From: Opisthocomus hoazin
Lineage: Eukaryota; Chordata; Aves; Opisthocomiformes; Opisthocomidae
Reading direction: 5' to 3'
Length of the DNA: 64,000 nt
Assembly (NCBI RefSeq): GCF_030867145.1
Contig: NC_134440.1
Location: 1,240,001-1,304,000 of the forward strand
The position numbers and the translations under genes are program-made. Below the pieces are notes generated by a model, which did not search any database, was not told where the DNA came from, and saw only the letters and a list, made by a program, of their open reading frames with translations. This document shows positions 33,331 to 44,000 of the stretch, piece by piece. Every line of letters begins with the position of its first letter. The stretch's first letter is position 1.

Positions 33331-33866
33331 AGGGGCCCCCGTCACCCCACCCCGGCAGAGGGGTCCCGTCACCCCACCCCGTAGACCCCCACCCCGTCAC
33401 CCCACCCCGGTACCCCCACACCCCCACCCCGTACCCCCACCCCGCAGACCCCGCAGCCCTTCTCGCGCCCCGGGGGGGGGCAGCCCAGGGCAGCGTCGTG
33501 CCCGCCCCCGCCCCGCAGCACCGTCCCAGAGCCGGGTGGTCTCCGGAGGGGCCGCAGGACGGTGGGGTCCCCGCACCCACACGCGACCCACGGCAGCCAG
33601 GCCGGCCAGCCCGGGGGACGCTGCCGGGGGTCCTGCGCTCCCACCCCGCTGCCGGGAGCAGGGGGGGGTTCACCCCGACGAGCTCAGAGCACGAGGCGAG
33701 CCGGGACGGGGCTGGGGAGCCCCCCTGCCCCCTGTCCCCCACCCCCAGCCCCTGTTCCCGCTGCCCGTGCCCCCCGCCCGCAGCAGTTGCACAAGGCAGC
33801 AGCACCCGAGGGGAGGAAGCGGGAGGGCGATACCGGCCGGCCCCCGGGCACAGCCCCAGCCCCCCG

Positions 33867-33875
33867 TTATTTAAG
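33867..33875 (+). promoter_or_regulatory. TATA-like box of PRSS57
   Basis: ttatttaag, an isolated AT-rich 9-mer in GC-rich DNA, 57-65 bp upstream of the PRSS57 ATG. This predicts a start site near 33.90 kb and a 5' UTR of about 35 nt, typical of granule protease genes. Confidence 0.55.
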
Positions 33876-33931
33876 CACCCCCACCCCGGCGTGGTCCCAG
33901 AGGAGGTGGCGGTGGCCTGCTCTGTGCCACC

Positions 33932-35890
33932 ATGCTCGCGGCGGGGGTCCTCATCCTCAGCCTGGGGGGCTTCGTCCTGCTCCCGGCGCTGGCCCCGGCA
34001 GGTAACGGGAGAGCGGGGGCTTGGGGGGCTGCGGGGCTGGTCCCCATGGCCGGGGGGCAAGAGGGGGCCTGGGGGGCTGCGGGGCTGGTCCCCTCGGCCG
34101 GGGGCCAAGAGGGGGCCTGGGGGGCTGCGGGGCTGGTCCCCATGGCCGGGGGGCAAGAGGAAGACCCCGGGCCCGAGCGCCATGGCGCAGGGGGGCTTTG
34201 CCCTGCCACGGTCAGCGCTCCTCAGCCAGAGCCGGTGCTCGGCCGCTCCCCGGCACCCGCGGGTGCTGCTGGGGTGCTCGGGACGTGCGGCCCCGAGCGG
34301 GACCAACCCAGGCGAGTGCTGTGCCTGGGCCCCCCGGCAGCTGGTGACTGCCCCACCCCCCCCCCCAGGCACCCATGGCAGCCGGATCATCGGGGGGAAG
34401 GCAGTGGCACCCCACTCCCGGCCCTTCATCGCCTCCATCCAGATGGACGGGCAGCACGTCTGCGGGGGCTTCCTGGTGTGGCCCAGGTGGGTGATGACGG
34501 CCGCCCACTGCCTCATCCCCAGGTGAGCCACGCGCCCACGCAGGGCACCCGCTCCCGGACCCCCGGGGCACGCTGCGGCCCCCTCAAACCGATCCCCCAG
34601 CCCCGGGGGTTACGCAGTCCTGGAGCAACCCCCCCCTCGCGCCCACCCGTGCCCCCCTCGAGCCCACCCTGCCAGCCCCCGTCTCCCGCTCGGCGGCTGC
34701 CCCCGGCTCAGGGCCCCTCTGCGCAGGCACAGCCCCTCGGTGCGCGTGGTGCTGGGCGCCCACCGGCTGCAGGACCCCGAGCCGTCCCAGCAGGTCTTCA
34801 GCGTCGCCGAGTCCCTCGCCCACCCGCGCTACAACCCACGCTCCGTGGACAACGACGTCCGCCTGCTCCGCGTGAGTCCCGCGGGCCGGCAGCGGGGTGC
34901 CCCGTGGTGGGGTGCGGGGGGCTGCCCCACGCCCCGTGGGGTGCGGGAGGAAGGGGGGTGCCCCAACCCCGGTGGGGTGAGGGGGGGGGTGGGGTGCTCA
35001 TGCCCCACGGGGTGCAGGAGGGAGGGGATGCCCCATGCCCCATGGGGTGCGGGGGTGTCCCACAAGTGCCCGCACTGGCGCTTGGGGTCAGTGCCCCCCC
35101 AGAGAAGCGGGACGGCCCCATGGGGTGCGGGGCTGCCGGGGCTGCCCTGACCCCAGCTGGTCTGGCAGTCCCTGGCCACCAGTCCCCAGAGCAGACTGGG
35201 ACCAGTGAGCGGGGGCTGGCAGGGGGTCCCAGCCCCTGAAGCGGGGACGGCAGGGCTGGGGGTGTCCCAGTGGGCAGGGAGCTGGGGCGGGTGTGTGGTG
35301 GGGTGCGGGGGGTCGGGGCCCCCAGGCAGGAGCTGCTGGGGAGCGAAGCCGCCCGCGCCCCCGGCTCCCCACCCAGCTGAACCGGTCGGCCACGCTGAAC
35401 GAGTACGTGAAGCGGATCCGCCTGCCCTCGCCGCACATCGACCTGAAGCCCGGCACCGTCTGCTACGTGCTGGGCTGGGGGGACACCTCCAGCTACGGCG
35501 ACCAGCCCACCGAGCTGATGGAGACCCCCACCACCATCGTCAAGCGAGGCATCTGCCGCACGCTGTGGAGGGGCAAGGTCTCGCCCAACATGCTGTGCGG
35601 GGCCAGCCGCAACGCCACGCTGCAGGGCGTCTGCACCGTGAGTGCCACCCGGCCCCTGCCCCAGCCGCCCCCGCCAGGGGACCCGCCAGGCTCCCCCCCA
35701 CCCCTCTGCTTCGCAGGGTGACTCCGGGGGACCCCTGGTCTTCAAGGAAAAGGTTTATGGCATCGTCTCGTTCTCTGGGGAGAGATGTGGGGACCGCCGG
35801 TACCCTGACATCTACACCAAGATCTCCAACTACATCGACTGGGTGCACCGCACCGTGCAGGGGCACCGGAAGGGGCAGCCAGAGCCCTAG
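33932..35890 (+). CDS. PRSS57: PRSS57, serine protease 57 / neutrophil serine protease 4 (five exons)
   Basis: Coding exons 33932-34001, 34369-34522, 34727-34871, 35377-35637 and 35717-35890 join in phase to 267 residues (human 283). A chymotrypsin-fold (S1A) secreted granule protease. The signal peptide is MLAAGVLILSLGGFVLLPAL, followed by a short propeptide and activation at SR|IIGG (residue 30). The triad is His70 (TAAHC), Asp118 (DNDVRLL) and Ser213 (GDSGGP). C-terminal SFSGERCGD and PDIYTKISNYIDW match PRSS57, and position between PALM and FSTL3 confirms orthology. Residues before the active Ser are GVCT, so S1-pocket positions 189/190 are Gly/Val; human has Gly/Phe. The Cys of GGPLVC is Phe219 here, leaving Cys152 without its usual partner and an odd total of seven cysteines in the mature chain. 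Exon borders follow the S1A protease pattern. ATG context ccaccATGc is good. Confidence 0.95.
34017..34165. repeat. 48-bp tandem repeat, three copies, PRSS57 intron 1
   Basis: Exact 48-bp spacing (starts near 34023, 34071 and 34119) of ggggggctgcggggctggtc plus flanks. Being a multiple of three it keeps a frame open but has no splice sites. Intronic. Confidence 0.9.
34890..35065. repeat. Degenerate CCCCATGGGGTGCGGG repeat, PRSS57 intron 3
   Basis: Four or five diverged copies containing tgccccacgccccgtggggt, with internal palindromes that could form hairpins in the transcript. Confidence 0.75.
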
Positions 35891-36164
35891 GCAGCGCTGG
35901 GAGGGGGTCCCGGGGCGGGTGGGCTGCGGGGAGAGGGGCCGGGGCATCTGGGCTGTCTGGCAGCACCCGGCAGGGGAGCAGAGGGCCAGGACCCCCAGCT
36001 GCCCCCAGCTGCGTGGGGGTGGGGAGCTGATGCTCGGGGCCCTCGACCCAGGGCAGGGCAGGCGCCCGGCTCTGCCTCTCGGCGGGGGGAGACGCGGCCC
36101 CCCACGCTGGGCAAGACCCCCCAGCTCCTCGCTCGGCCGCTTGCAGCAGCCGTTTGCCTTCCTC

Positions 36165-36170
36165 AATAAA
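36165..36170 (+). terminator. Poly(A) signal of PRSS57 (AATAAA)
   Basis: aataaa 275 bp after the PRSS57 stop, followed within 30 bp by a ctgtctgtcc stretch. It is the only canonical signal downstream of the gene and defines a compact 3' UTR. Confidence 0.75.
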
Positions 36171-39100
36171 ACCTCGGTCCCAGGCCGCTGTCTGTCCACC
36201 TTCTCTCTACCCACCCTGCTCCCCCCCGATGGGGGGGTGACAGCCCCCGGCTCTGGGACAAGCAGGAGTCCCGGGGACCGTCACCCCCCACCAGCCTCTG
36301 CCCACCCTCGTACTGCCCCAGGGACAAGATGGGGAGACCAAACCCGCCCCCCAGACCCACCTGCCCAGGGAGCTGGGGGGTTTCAGCCCCCTTTAATCTC
36401 CTGGTGGGCAGCTGAGCCCGGGAGCACGGACTGGGGCCGATCCTTCGCCCCGCACTGCCCGGGCGGCTGCTGCCCGTCTCACGGAGCGCTGGCATGTCCC
36501 AGCTTTCCCCTCTCCTGTCCCTCCTCTGCCCCACCACGACCTCCTCGCTGGCCGTCCCACTGCTCCCCTTCGTGCTCTGGTCCCCAGCCAGACCCCCGGC
36601 TTCTCCTGGGCTGGGGGGGATGGAGCAGGGGGTGCAGGAGGGAAGCGCCAGCCCCCACTCAGGACCAGGCCCTGCCCAGAGGAGCCAGGATCTGCATCCA
36701 GGTGCTGCTACCCCAAGGAGCATCCCCAGCAGCGCTGGAGCTGCCTTCCCACTGGGGTGGGGCTCCCCAGCCTCCCCACCCCATCCCATTCCACCCCATC
36801 CCACCCCATCCCATCCCATCCCACCCCATCCCATCCCATCCCATCCCATCCCATCCCATCCCATTCCATCCATCCCATCCCACCCCATCCCACCCCATCC
36901 CACCCCACCCCATCCCACCCCAGCTCATCCCATCCCATCCCATCCTACCCCATCCCACCCCATCCTACCCCATCCCATCCCATCCCATCCCATCCATCCC
37001 ATCCCATCCTGTCCCACCCCATCCCACCCCATCCCGTCCCACCCCATCCCATCCCATCCCGTCCCACCCCATCCCATCCCATCCCATCCCATCCCACCCC
37101 ACCCCATCCCACCCCATCCCACCCCATCCCATCCCATCCCATCCCATCCCATCCCATCCCATCCCATCCCATCCACCCCATCCCACCCCATCCCACCCCA
37201 TCCCATCCCATCCCATCCCATCCCATCCCATCCACCCCATCCCATCCCATCCCACCCCATCCCATCCCACCCCACCCCATCCCATCCCATCCATCCCATC
37301 CCATCCCACCGCATCCCACCCCATCCCATCCCACCCCATCCCACCCCATCCCACCCCACCCCATCCCATCCCATCCTACCCCATCCCACCCCATCCTACC
37401 CCATCCCATCCCATCCCATCCATCCCATCCCATCCTGTCCCACCCCATCCCACCCCATCCCGTCCCACCCCATCCCATCCCATCCCGTCCCACCCCATCC
37501 CATCCCATCCCATCCCATCCCATCCCATCCCATCCCATCCCACCCCACCCCATCCCACCCCATCCCACCCCATCCCATCCCACCCCATCCCACCCCATCC
37601 CATCCCATCCCATCCCACCCCATCCATCCCATCCCATCCCATCCCATCCCATCCCATCCCATCCCATCCCATCCCATCCCATCCCATCCGCCCCATCCCA
37701 CCCCATCCCATCCCATCCCATCCCATCCCATCCCATCCCACCCCTTCCCACCCCATCCCATCCCACCCCATCCCACCCCACCCCATCCCATCCCATCCAT
37801 CCCATCCCATCCCACCGCATCCCACCCCATCCCATCCCACCCCATCCCACCCCACCCCATCCCATCCCATCCATCCCATCCCATCCCACCGCATCCCATC
37901 CCATCCCATCCCACCCCATCCCACCCCACCCCATCCCATCCCATCCATCCCATCCCATCCCACCGCATCCCACCCCATCTCATCCCATCCCATCCCATCC
38001 CACCCCATACCATCCATCCCACCCCATCCCATCCCATCCCATCCCACCCCATCTCATCCCATCCCACCCCATCCCATCCCATTCCACCCCATCCCATCCC
38101 ATCCCACCCCATCCCACCCCATCCCATCCCACCCCACCCCATCCCAGGGACCCCGCCGGAGGCCGCAGCATCTGGCGCAGCCCGGCCCGCTGCCCGCGGG
38201 GCGACGGCCGGGACGCGATGGCTGCGGCAGCGCAGTGCGCCGAGAGGGGTCCCGAAGGCTCCCCGGGGTCCCCACGCTGGGGGGGGGGGGCCAGGGGCTG
38301 TGGCTGCCCCTCCGCGCGCACGCGGCCCCGTCCGCTCCGGTCACAACCCTGGCTCCCGGCCGGGGCTGTGGACGGGGTCAGGGGGACGCAGCCGTGGGCA
38401 CCGGTGGCCTTGGGGACACCCAGCAGGACGGGTCCCTGCCAGGCCGCCAGCCCCCGAGGCAGCCCGGACCCCGGGGGCTGGCAGCGCGGCGGCGTGGGGC
38501 AGACCCCCCCCCCGGGACACCGGGGCAGGGCTGCCAGCCCCGGGGCTGCCGCGCGCTGCCAGGACGCCCGGAGAGCCGGCGCCTGTCCCGGCTCGTCCCA
38601 GACCACCCAAAAACCGGCGGGAAGGAGCCGCCTGACTCACGGCCGTGTTTTGGAAGCCGAAATCTCCCGCTCATCGACGGACGCTGACGTCGTCGCCGCC
38701 GCAGCCCGTGCCCACGGGCTTGGCACGGGGCAGCAGCCAAGGGCTTCGGGGCCAAACCCTCCGGCCGGGGCAGGCGGAGGATGGCGAGCTGCCGCGGGGA
38801 GGAAGGCTCCGCGGGCGGGCTGCGGAGAATCCCGGGCCACACACACCACACGCGGCGAACGCCGGCGCCGGGGAAAGTCCTGGGGAGCGCTTTGGCAGCT
38901 CCTTCACCCCCGTCCCCAAAAGACGGGGCACTGCCGAGCTGGGTGGGCAGAGGGGGGGCTGCAGGAGCCCCACCCCGCTCCTGCCCTGGCTGAGATGCTG
39001 CTGCCCGGCTCAGCGCAGCTCCGAGACCCCCGGCTTCAACCCGGGCTGCAGCCTGGGCTGGACCCTGCGCGATGCTCCGCACCCTCCGGGACACGGGGAC

Positions 39101-39775
39101 GGCTGCGGGCGCTGGGCAGGAGCGAAGCCTTGTCCCCGATCACCGCTTCACGGTGCCTCAGTTTCCCCCGTGTAAACCCCTCCCAGGTCTAGGGGGGTTC
39201 AGGGGGTCTCTGTCAGGGCCAGCCTGGCCCTGGGAGCTCCCTGCTGCTGTCGGGGCCGTGCTGGAGCCCATCCACGCGTGGGTCCTGAGCCAGGAACCGG
39301 CCGGGGAGGGCTCAGCGTGGGCTCGGCAGGGTCTGGGGGCTGCACTGTGCCTGCCCCCGGCGCAGGGTGTGCAGCCGAGGGGGGACCGGCAGCGGCTGCC
39401 GTTGAGCGGGGAGGGCCAAGCCGCAGGCTGCTGCCAGGGAAGCATCGCGCATCAGGACCCAATTAACGGCAGGAATTGTTTTGTGAAATACCAGACCCTC
39501 ACGGCACGGCCTGATATTGGGAACAGATTTATCTGCACCGCTGGCTGCTCTTCCCCGCTCTCCCCCTTCCTCCCGCTGCAGAGAGCAGCCTGGCCGGGCT
39601 GGAAGCCCCCCAAGACGGAGCCGAAGCCAAGGCAGCCAGGGCGCGGGGCCGAGCTCCTCACCTGCTGCCGGGGGGTCTCCTGCCCAGGGCCCCCCACCCC
39701 TCTGCCCAGCGCGGCCGCCTCCCGGCCCCAGAACCAGCCGAACAAAACCGGACCCGCAGCACCATTGAGTCTTTT
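36171..39775. other. PRSS57-FSTL3 intergenic region
   Basis: Two genes converge on this interval. It holds the large CCCAT array and GC-rich filler with no recognised exon. Around 39440-39560 there is a locally AT-rich stretch (acccaattaacggcagg, gggaacagatttatctgc) that may be a conserved element near the FSTL3 3' end. Confidence 0.55.
36776..38146. repeat. (CCCAT)n pentanucleotide array, 1.37 kb
   Basis: About 270 pentamers, mostly cccat with frequent cccac and rare cccgt or ccatc slippage. Because 5 is not a multiple of 3, every frame stays open, producing false His/Pro/Ser proteins on the plus strand and Gly/Trp/Met/Asp proteins on the minus strand. The G-rich strand (gggatggggt) has regularly spaced G-triplets. 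Higher-order blocks about 430-470 bp long appear to recur inside the array. Confidence 0.98.
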
Positions 39776-39781
39776 TTTAAT
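39776..39781 (-). terminator. Candidate poly(A) signal of FSTL3 (ATTAAA)
   Basis: Minus-strand ATTAAA at the far edge of the AT-rich block. GC content jumps immediately beyond it, consistent with the end of a 3' UTR of about 1.3 kb. Confidence 0.5.
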
Positions 39782-40519
39782 TATAATCCAAATTGTAACA
39801 CAGCCGTAAAATGCCCCTAACGATACCGAATAGGAAATGTGAACGTGCCCATGGCGTCTGCCGCGGGACTCGCAACGCAACCATACAAAAATAGAAAATA
39901 GGGTATTTTTATATATATATATAATATATATATGATATTTATATAAAGGCAATAGCTTCTCAGTGTCGGAGATGAGATGGTATTTACACAGGTGACAACA
40001 CACAAAATGAGAGAAGTAGTAAAAATAAATACAGAGGGTGCGGACAGAGCGAGGGGGAGCCGGGCTGGGGGTCCTCGGGGCCATGGCCCCGCTCCTGTCC
40101 CCCTCCACCGCGCCCTGCTCCCCGCGGTGGCTCCGCAGCGGGGTCGGGAGCTGAGCACCGTCCCGGGGCACCGCACGGCTGCTTCGCCCAGCACGGCCCT
40201 GGCATCGCCCGGGGGCCGCGGGCACCCTCCCCCCTGGCTGCTTTCAGAGCGGTCTGGGCAGGGAGGGGTGAGGAGGGCTCGGTGGGCGCAGGGCAGGGGC
40301 ACTGGCAGCAGCGGTGGGCTCAGCAGGCCTGGGGGGACAGTTGTGCCCCCCGGCCGGGGCTGCCAGGGCCAGTGGTGGGCAGCGCTGCCCGGCCACCATG
40401 GCACCAGCCCTCCGGACATGGGTGGGAGCCTGGTCTGAACCGGCCTGGGAAAACCTAAACTGAAATCCGTTTTAACAGACACATGCTAAAACTTTAGGAG
40501 AAAATAACATACTTATATA

Positions 40520-40550
<31 letters not shown>

Positions 40551-41079
40551 AAAAAATATATCTATCTCCCATCTGATGCAGCGCTGTGCTGCCCTTCCTG
40601 CCGCTGGCAGCGGGGGCTGAGCCCCTCCGGGGAAGGGGAACGCGCAGATTCCCTCTAGACCTCGAGGTCCCGGCCAGAAACATCAGCAGAGTCCCAAGAA
40701 TTCAATCCAAAAATAAATAGGCCCAGGGCTGCCGGCCAAGGACACGCGGGGGGCCCAGCGGCGGCAGCACGGTCGCCCCTCAGCACCGGCCGCCACGAGG
40801 AAGGGGTCTGCGGGCAGCGGGAGCGGTGCCGGTGGCACAGAGCCGTGCCGGGCACCGGAGCATCCCCGGCGTTTCGCAGCGTCGCTCCGGCCACGCAGGC
40901 TGGGAGCCCCCTCCCCTGCTCCCTGGCTGGGAGGACCGAGAGTCGGGTTCCTTGCAACTGCATAACATACACAGGTATAAATAAGGATCTTTTTATCTTA
41001 ATAAATATCAGGTATATGGTTTGTACAATATACACATAATGCCCCTGTCTCCCGGTGCGGCCTCGCGGCGAGGGAGGGT
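39782..41079 (-). other. FSTL3 3' UTR with AU-rich motifs and TA repeats
   Basis: Downstream of the FSTL3 stop the minus strand carries ATTTA motifs at about 40026-40030 (within atttattt), 40714-40718 and 41002-41006. It also has two alternating TA tracts (39908-39960 and 40513-40562). Such AU-rich elements are known to shorten mRNA half-life. The AT-rich blocks sit in very GC-rich surroundings, which favours a maintained UTR role. Confidence 0.6.
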
Positions 41080-44000
41080 TCACACGTAGTTCTCTTCCAC
41101 GCTGTCCGTCTCTGCGGAGAATCTGCCCGCAGCTGGAAATGGAGCAGGAGAGGGGGGAGAGGCGGTGAGCGGGCTGCGACGGGCAGCCGGGCGCCGGGGG
41201 TCCGAGCCCGCTGCCCCCGCCACCCCCCCCCGGGACGCCCCGCTCACCCGAGCAGCTCCCGTAGTGGCGCACGCCGATGGAGCGGCCGCGGTGGCAGGTG
41301 GCCCGCCGGAGGTGGCACGCCGAGGCATAGGTGACGTTGTTGTTGCCGCAGAGGGCATGGTCCAGGCTGGTGGGCTCGGGGCAGGGGGCCGTGCGGCACA
41401 TCACGCAGTGGGCGCTGCCCGTCTGGTCGACGACGCAGGTGTGGGTGCCGGGGCACACCACGCTGGAGCAGGACTCTGCGGGGGGGCACACGCAGCCAGG
41501 CTGAGCCTCGCCGGCCGGGGTGACCCGCAGACGGCCACCCTCCCCCCGCAGCTCCCAGGCTTCGTCCCAGGCAAACCCAGCGCAGACCCCGTCCCCGAGT
41601 GGGGCCGGGGGCTGGGGGGGTCCCAAGCTCCCCCATCACCGCTGCTCCCGAGGACGGGAACTGGCAGGGGCCGACGTCCCGGGTGCGAGGGACCGCACGG
41701 CCCTGGCCAGAGCCGCACCACGTGCCGAGAGCTGGCGTCCGGCTGCGAGCCCCAGCGCGTGGAGCTGAGCCCGGCTCGGCGCGGTGGGACGCGGCTGCGG
41801 CGAGCGGCCCCGCGCAGGTGCCTTGGCAGGGGAGCCGGGCTGGCAGCCGCCACGCCGCACGCCCCGGGGACAGGGGACAGGCAGGGTCACCCCAGCGAGG
41901 GCGTGCGGGGGGCGGCGGGAGCCCGCGGGGACAGGATCGGGCCCTGCGCAGAGCTCTGCCGGGCTGGTGCGGAGCGGGGGGCTCAGGCACCCCCCCCCAT
42001 CCCACAGCAGACCCTGGGGGTCTGCGCAGCCGGACGGACCCCAGCCCCCCACCCCGGCACAGCCCCACGGCAGCAGCGGGGGCACGGCGGGACCCCCAGC
42101 ACTCCCCGGGCACCGTGACCGGGCGGCCGCCTCCTGCCCGCTCGCTGCCGCACGGGAGGGGGTTTGGCAGCCGCAGCCCCCAGCTCACATTTCTTGCCTC
42201 ACACTTCCCTGCGCAGTCCAGAGCCTGACAGGCAACGCATTTCGGAGAGGAGGGCTGGCAAAAATAATCATAATAATCCTGACAGCTCTTGGCAGGGCCA
42301 GGAGGATCGCTGCTCTCTTCAGCAAAACAACAAAAAAAAAAGGGCCTTGACGTTTGTAAGTGACATTTTACGGACTGTTATTCCTCAGCCCGTGGCGAGG
42401 CCAAACCCCCGCTGCGGTGACGGGCTGTGCCGCGCCACGGCCGGCCCCGCTGCCGCGTCCCTGCTGCCATGTCCCCGCCGGGGTGAGCCGGGCAGCTGGT
42501 GGCTGCCAGCCGAGCGGGTGCCAGCTCGGAGCGCGGTGAGGGCAACGCCGAGGACGCGACTGCCCCGCGGGCCGGGGGCTGCTGGCACCCACCAGCGCCG
42601 GGCTGGCTGCGGAGCGATGGCCGCTCTCCGGCACAGAGCCCGGGGTCCCGCAGGCATCGCCCTGCGCCGGGGCAGACCCTCCCTCCCGGGCGCAGCCAGC
42701 GCCAGGCACCGGCTGCCGACCCTCCGTGCCGTGCCGGCGGAGCTGCGGGGCGCGGGGGGCAGCCGGTGCCGGGGGTAGGACGGGCACAGCATGGCACGGT
42801 GACCCCCCCCCTCCACGCCAAGCAGCTCGCAGTGTGCCAGGAGAGAGGGCAGCCGTGGGCCCGGGGACCCGCGCTGCCGTTCATCTCCTTCCACGCGGCG
42901 CAGCTTGGATCGGTCCCAGGCGGAGCGGGGAGCACGAGAGCCACAGGGATGGGATGGGGTGGGATGGGACAGCGTGGGGGCACGAGAGCCACAGGGATGG
43001 GATGGGGTGGGGTGGGACAGCGTGGGGGCACAAGAGCCACAGGGATGGGGTGGGATGGGACAGCGTGGGGGCACGAGAGCCACAGGGATGGGATGGGGTG
43101 GGGTGGGACAGCGTGGGGGCACGAGAGCCACAGGGATGGGGTGGGGTGGGACAGCGTGGGGGCACGAGAGCCACAGGGATGGGGTGGGGTGGGACAGCGT
43201 GGGGGCACGAGAGCCACAGGGATGGGATGGGGTGGGATGGGACAGCGTGGGGGCACGAGAGCCACAGGGATGGGATGGGGGGGGGTGGGACAGCGTGGGG
43301 GCACGAGAGCCACAGGGATGGGATGGGGTGGGACAGCGTGGGGGCACGAGAGCCACAGGGATGGGATGGGGTGGGATGGGACAGCGTGGGGGCACGAGAG
43401 CCACAGGGGACGGGATGGGGTGGGGGCACGAGAGCTACAGGGAATGGGATGGGACAGCGTGGGGGCACGACTGGACCTACTTTTGCATTTTCCCTGGTAC
43501 ATCACTTGCAGGTCGGGGTGGTCTCTGCAGCGGGCCGTCAGCAGGTCGCACTCGTCTCGGTAGGTGTAGCCGTCGGAGCCGCAGACCTGCAGCTTGCGGG
43601 GCAGGCTGGAGCAGTCGGGGGCACAGGCGCACTGGGGACGCCCGTGCTTCATCTTGCAGACCTTGTCGGGGCCGCAGACCACCCCCTCGCAGCTCTCTGG
43701 GGACGGAGGGCAGCGGGGCGTGAGGACGCGGCCGCCCCGCACCATGGCAGGGCCCATCCTGCCCGGTCCCACGGCCACGGCCACGCGGCACCGCCTGGAC
43801 CGGGGCGAGCCTCAGCCCCGGGGTGCCGGCCCCGCGACGGGTCGCGACACACGGGCTGACGCCGAGCCGCCCCGCGCAGCAGCTGGGGCTGCTCAGCCCC
43901 GCCAAGGAGCGGGTCGCTGGCTGCAGCTCCGCGCGATCCTCCAGCGCTCGCCCCAGCCAGAGCCCCGGCCCTCCGCTCCGCACCAGCTCACTCATTTCTA

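Noticed and set aside
36205-39192. Plus-strand open frames of 700-1160 codons rich in His-Pro-Ser
   Set aside because: They are translations of the (CCCAT)n array, which is open in every frame because the unit is 5 bp. No splice, start or domain evidence.
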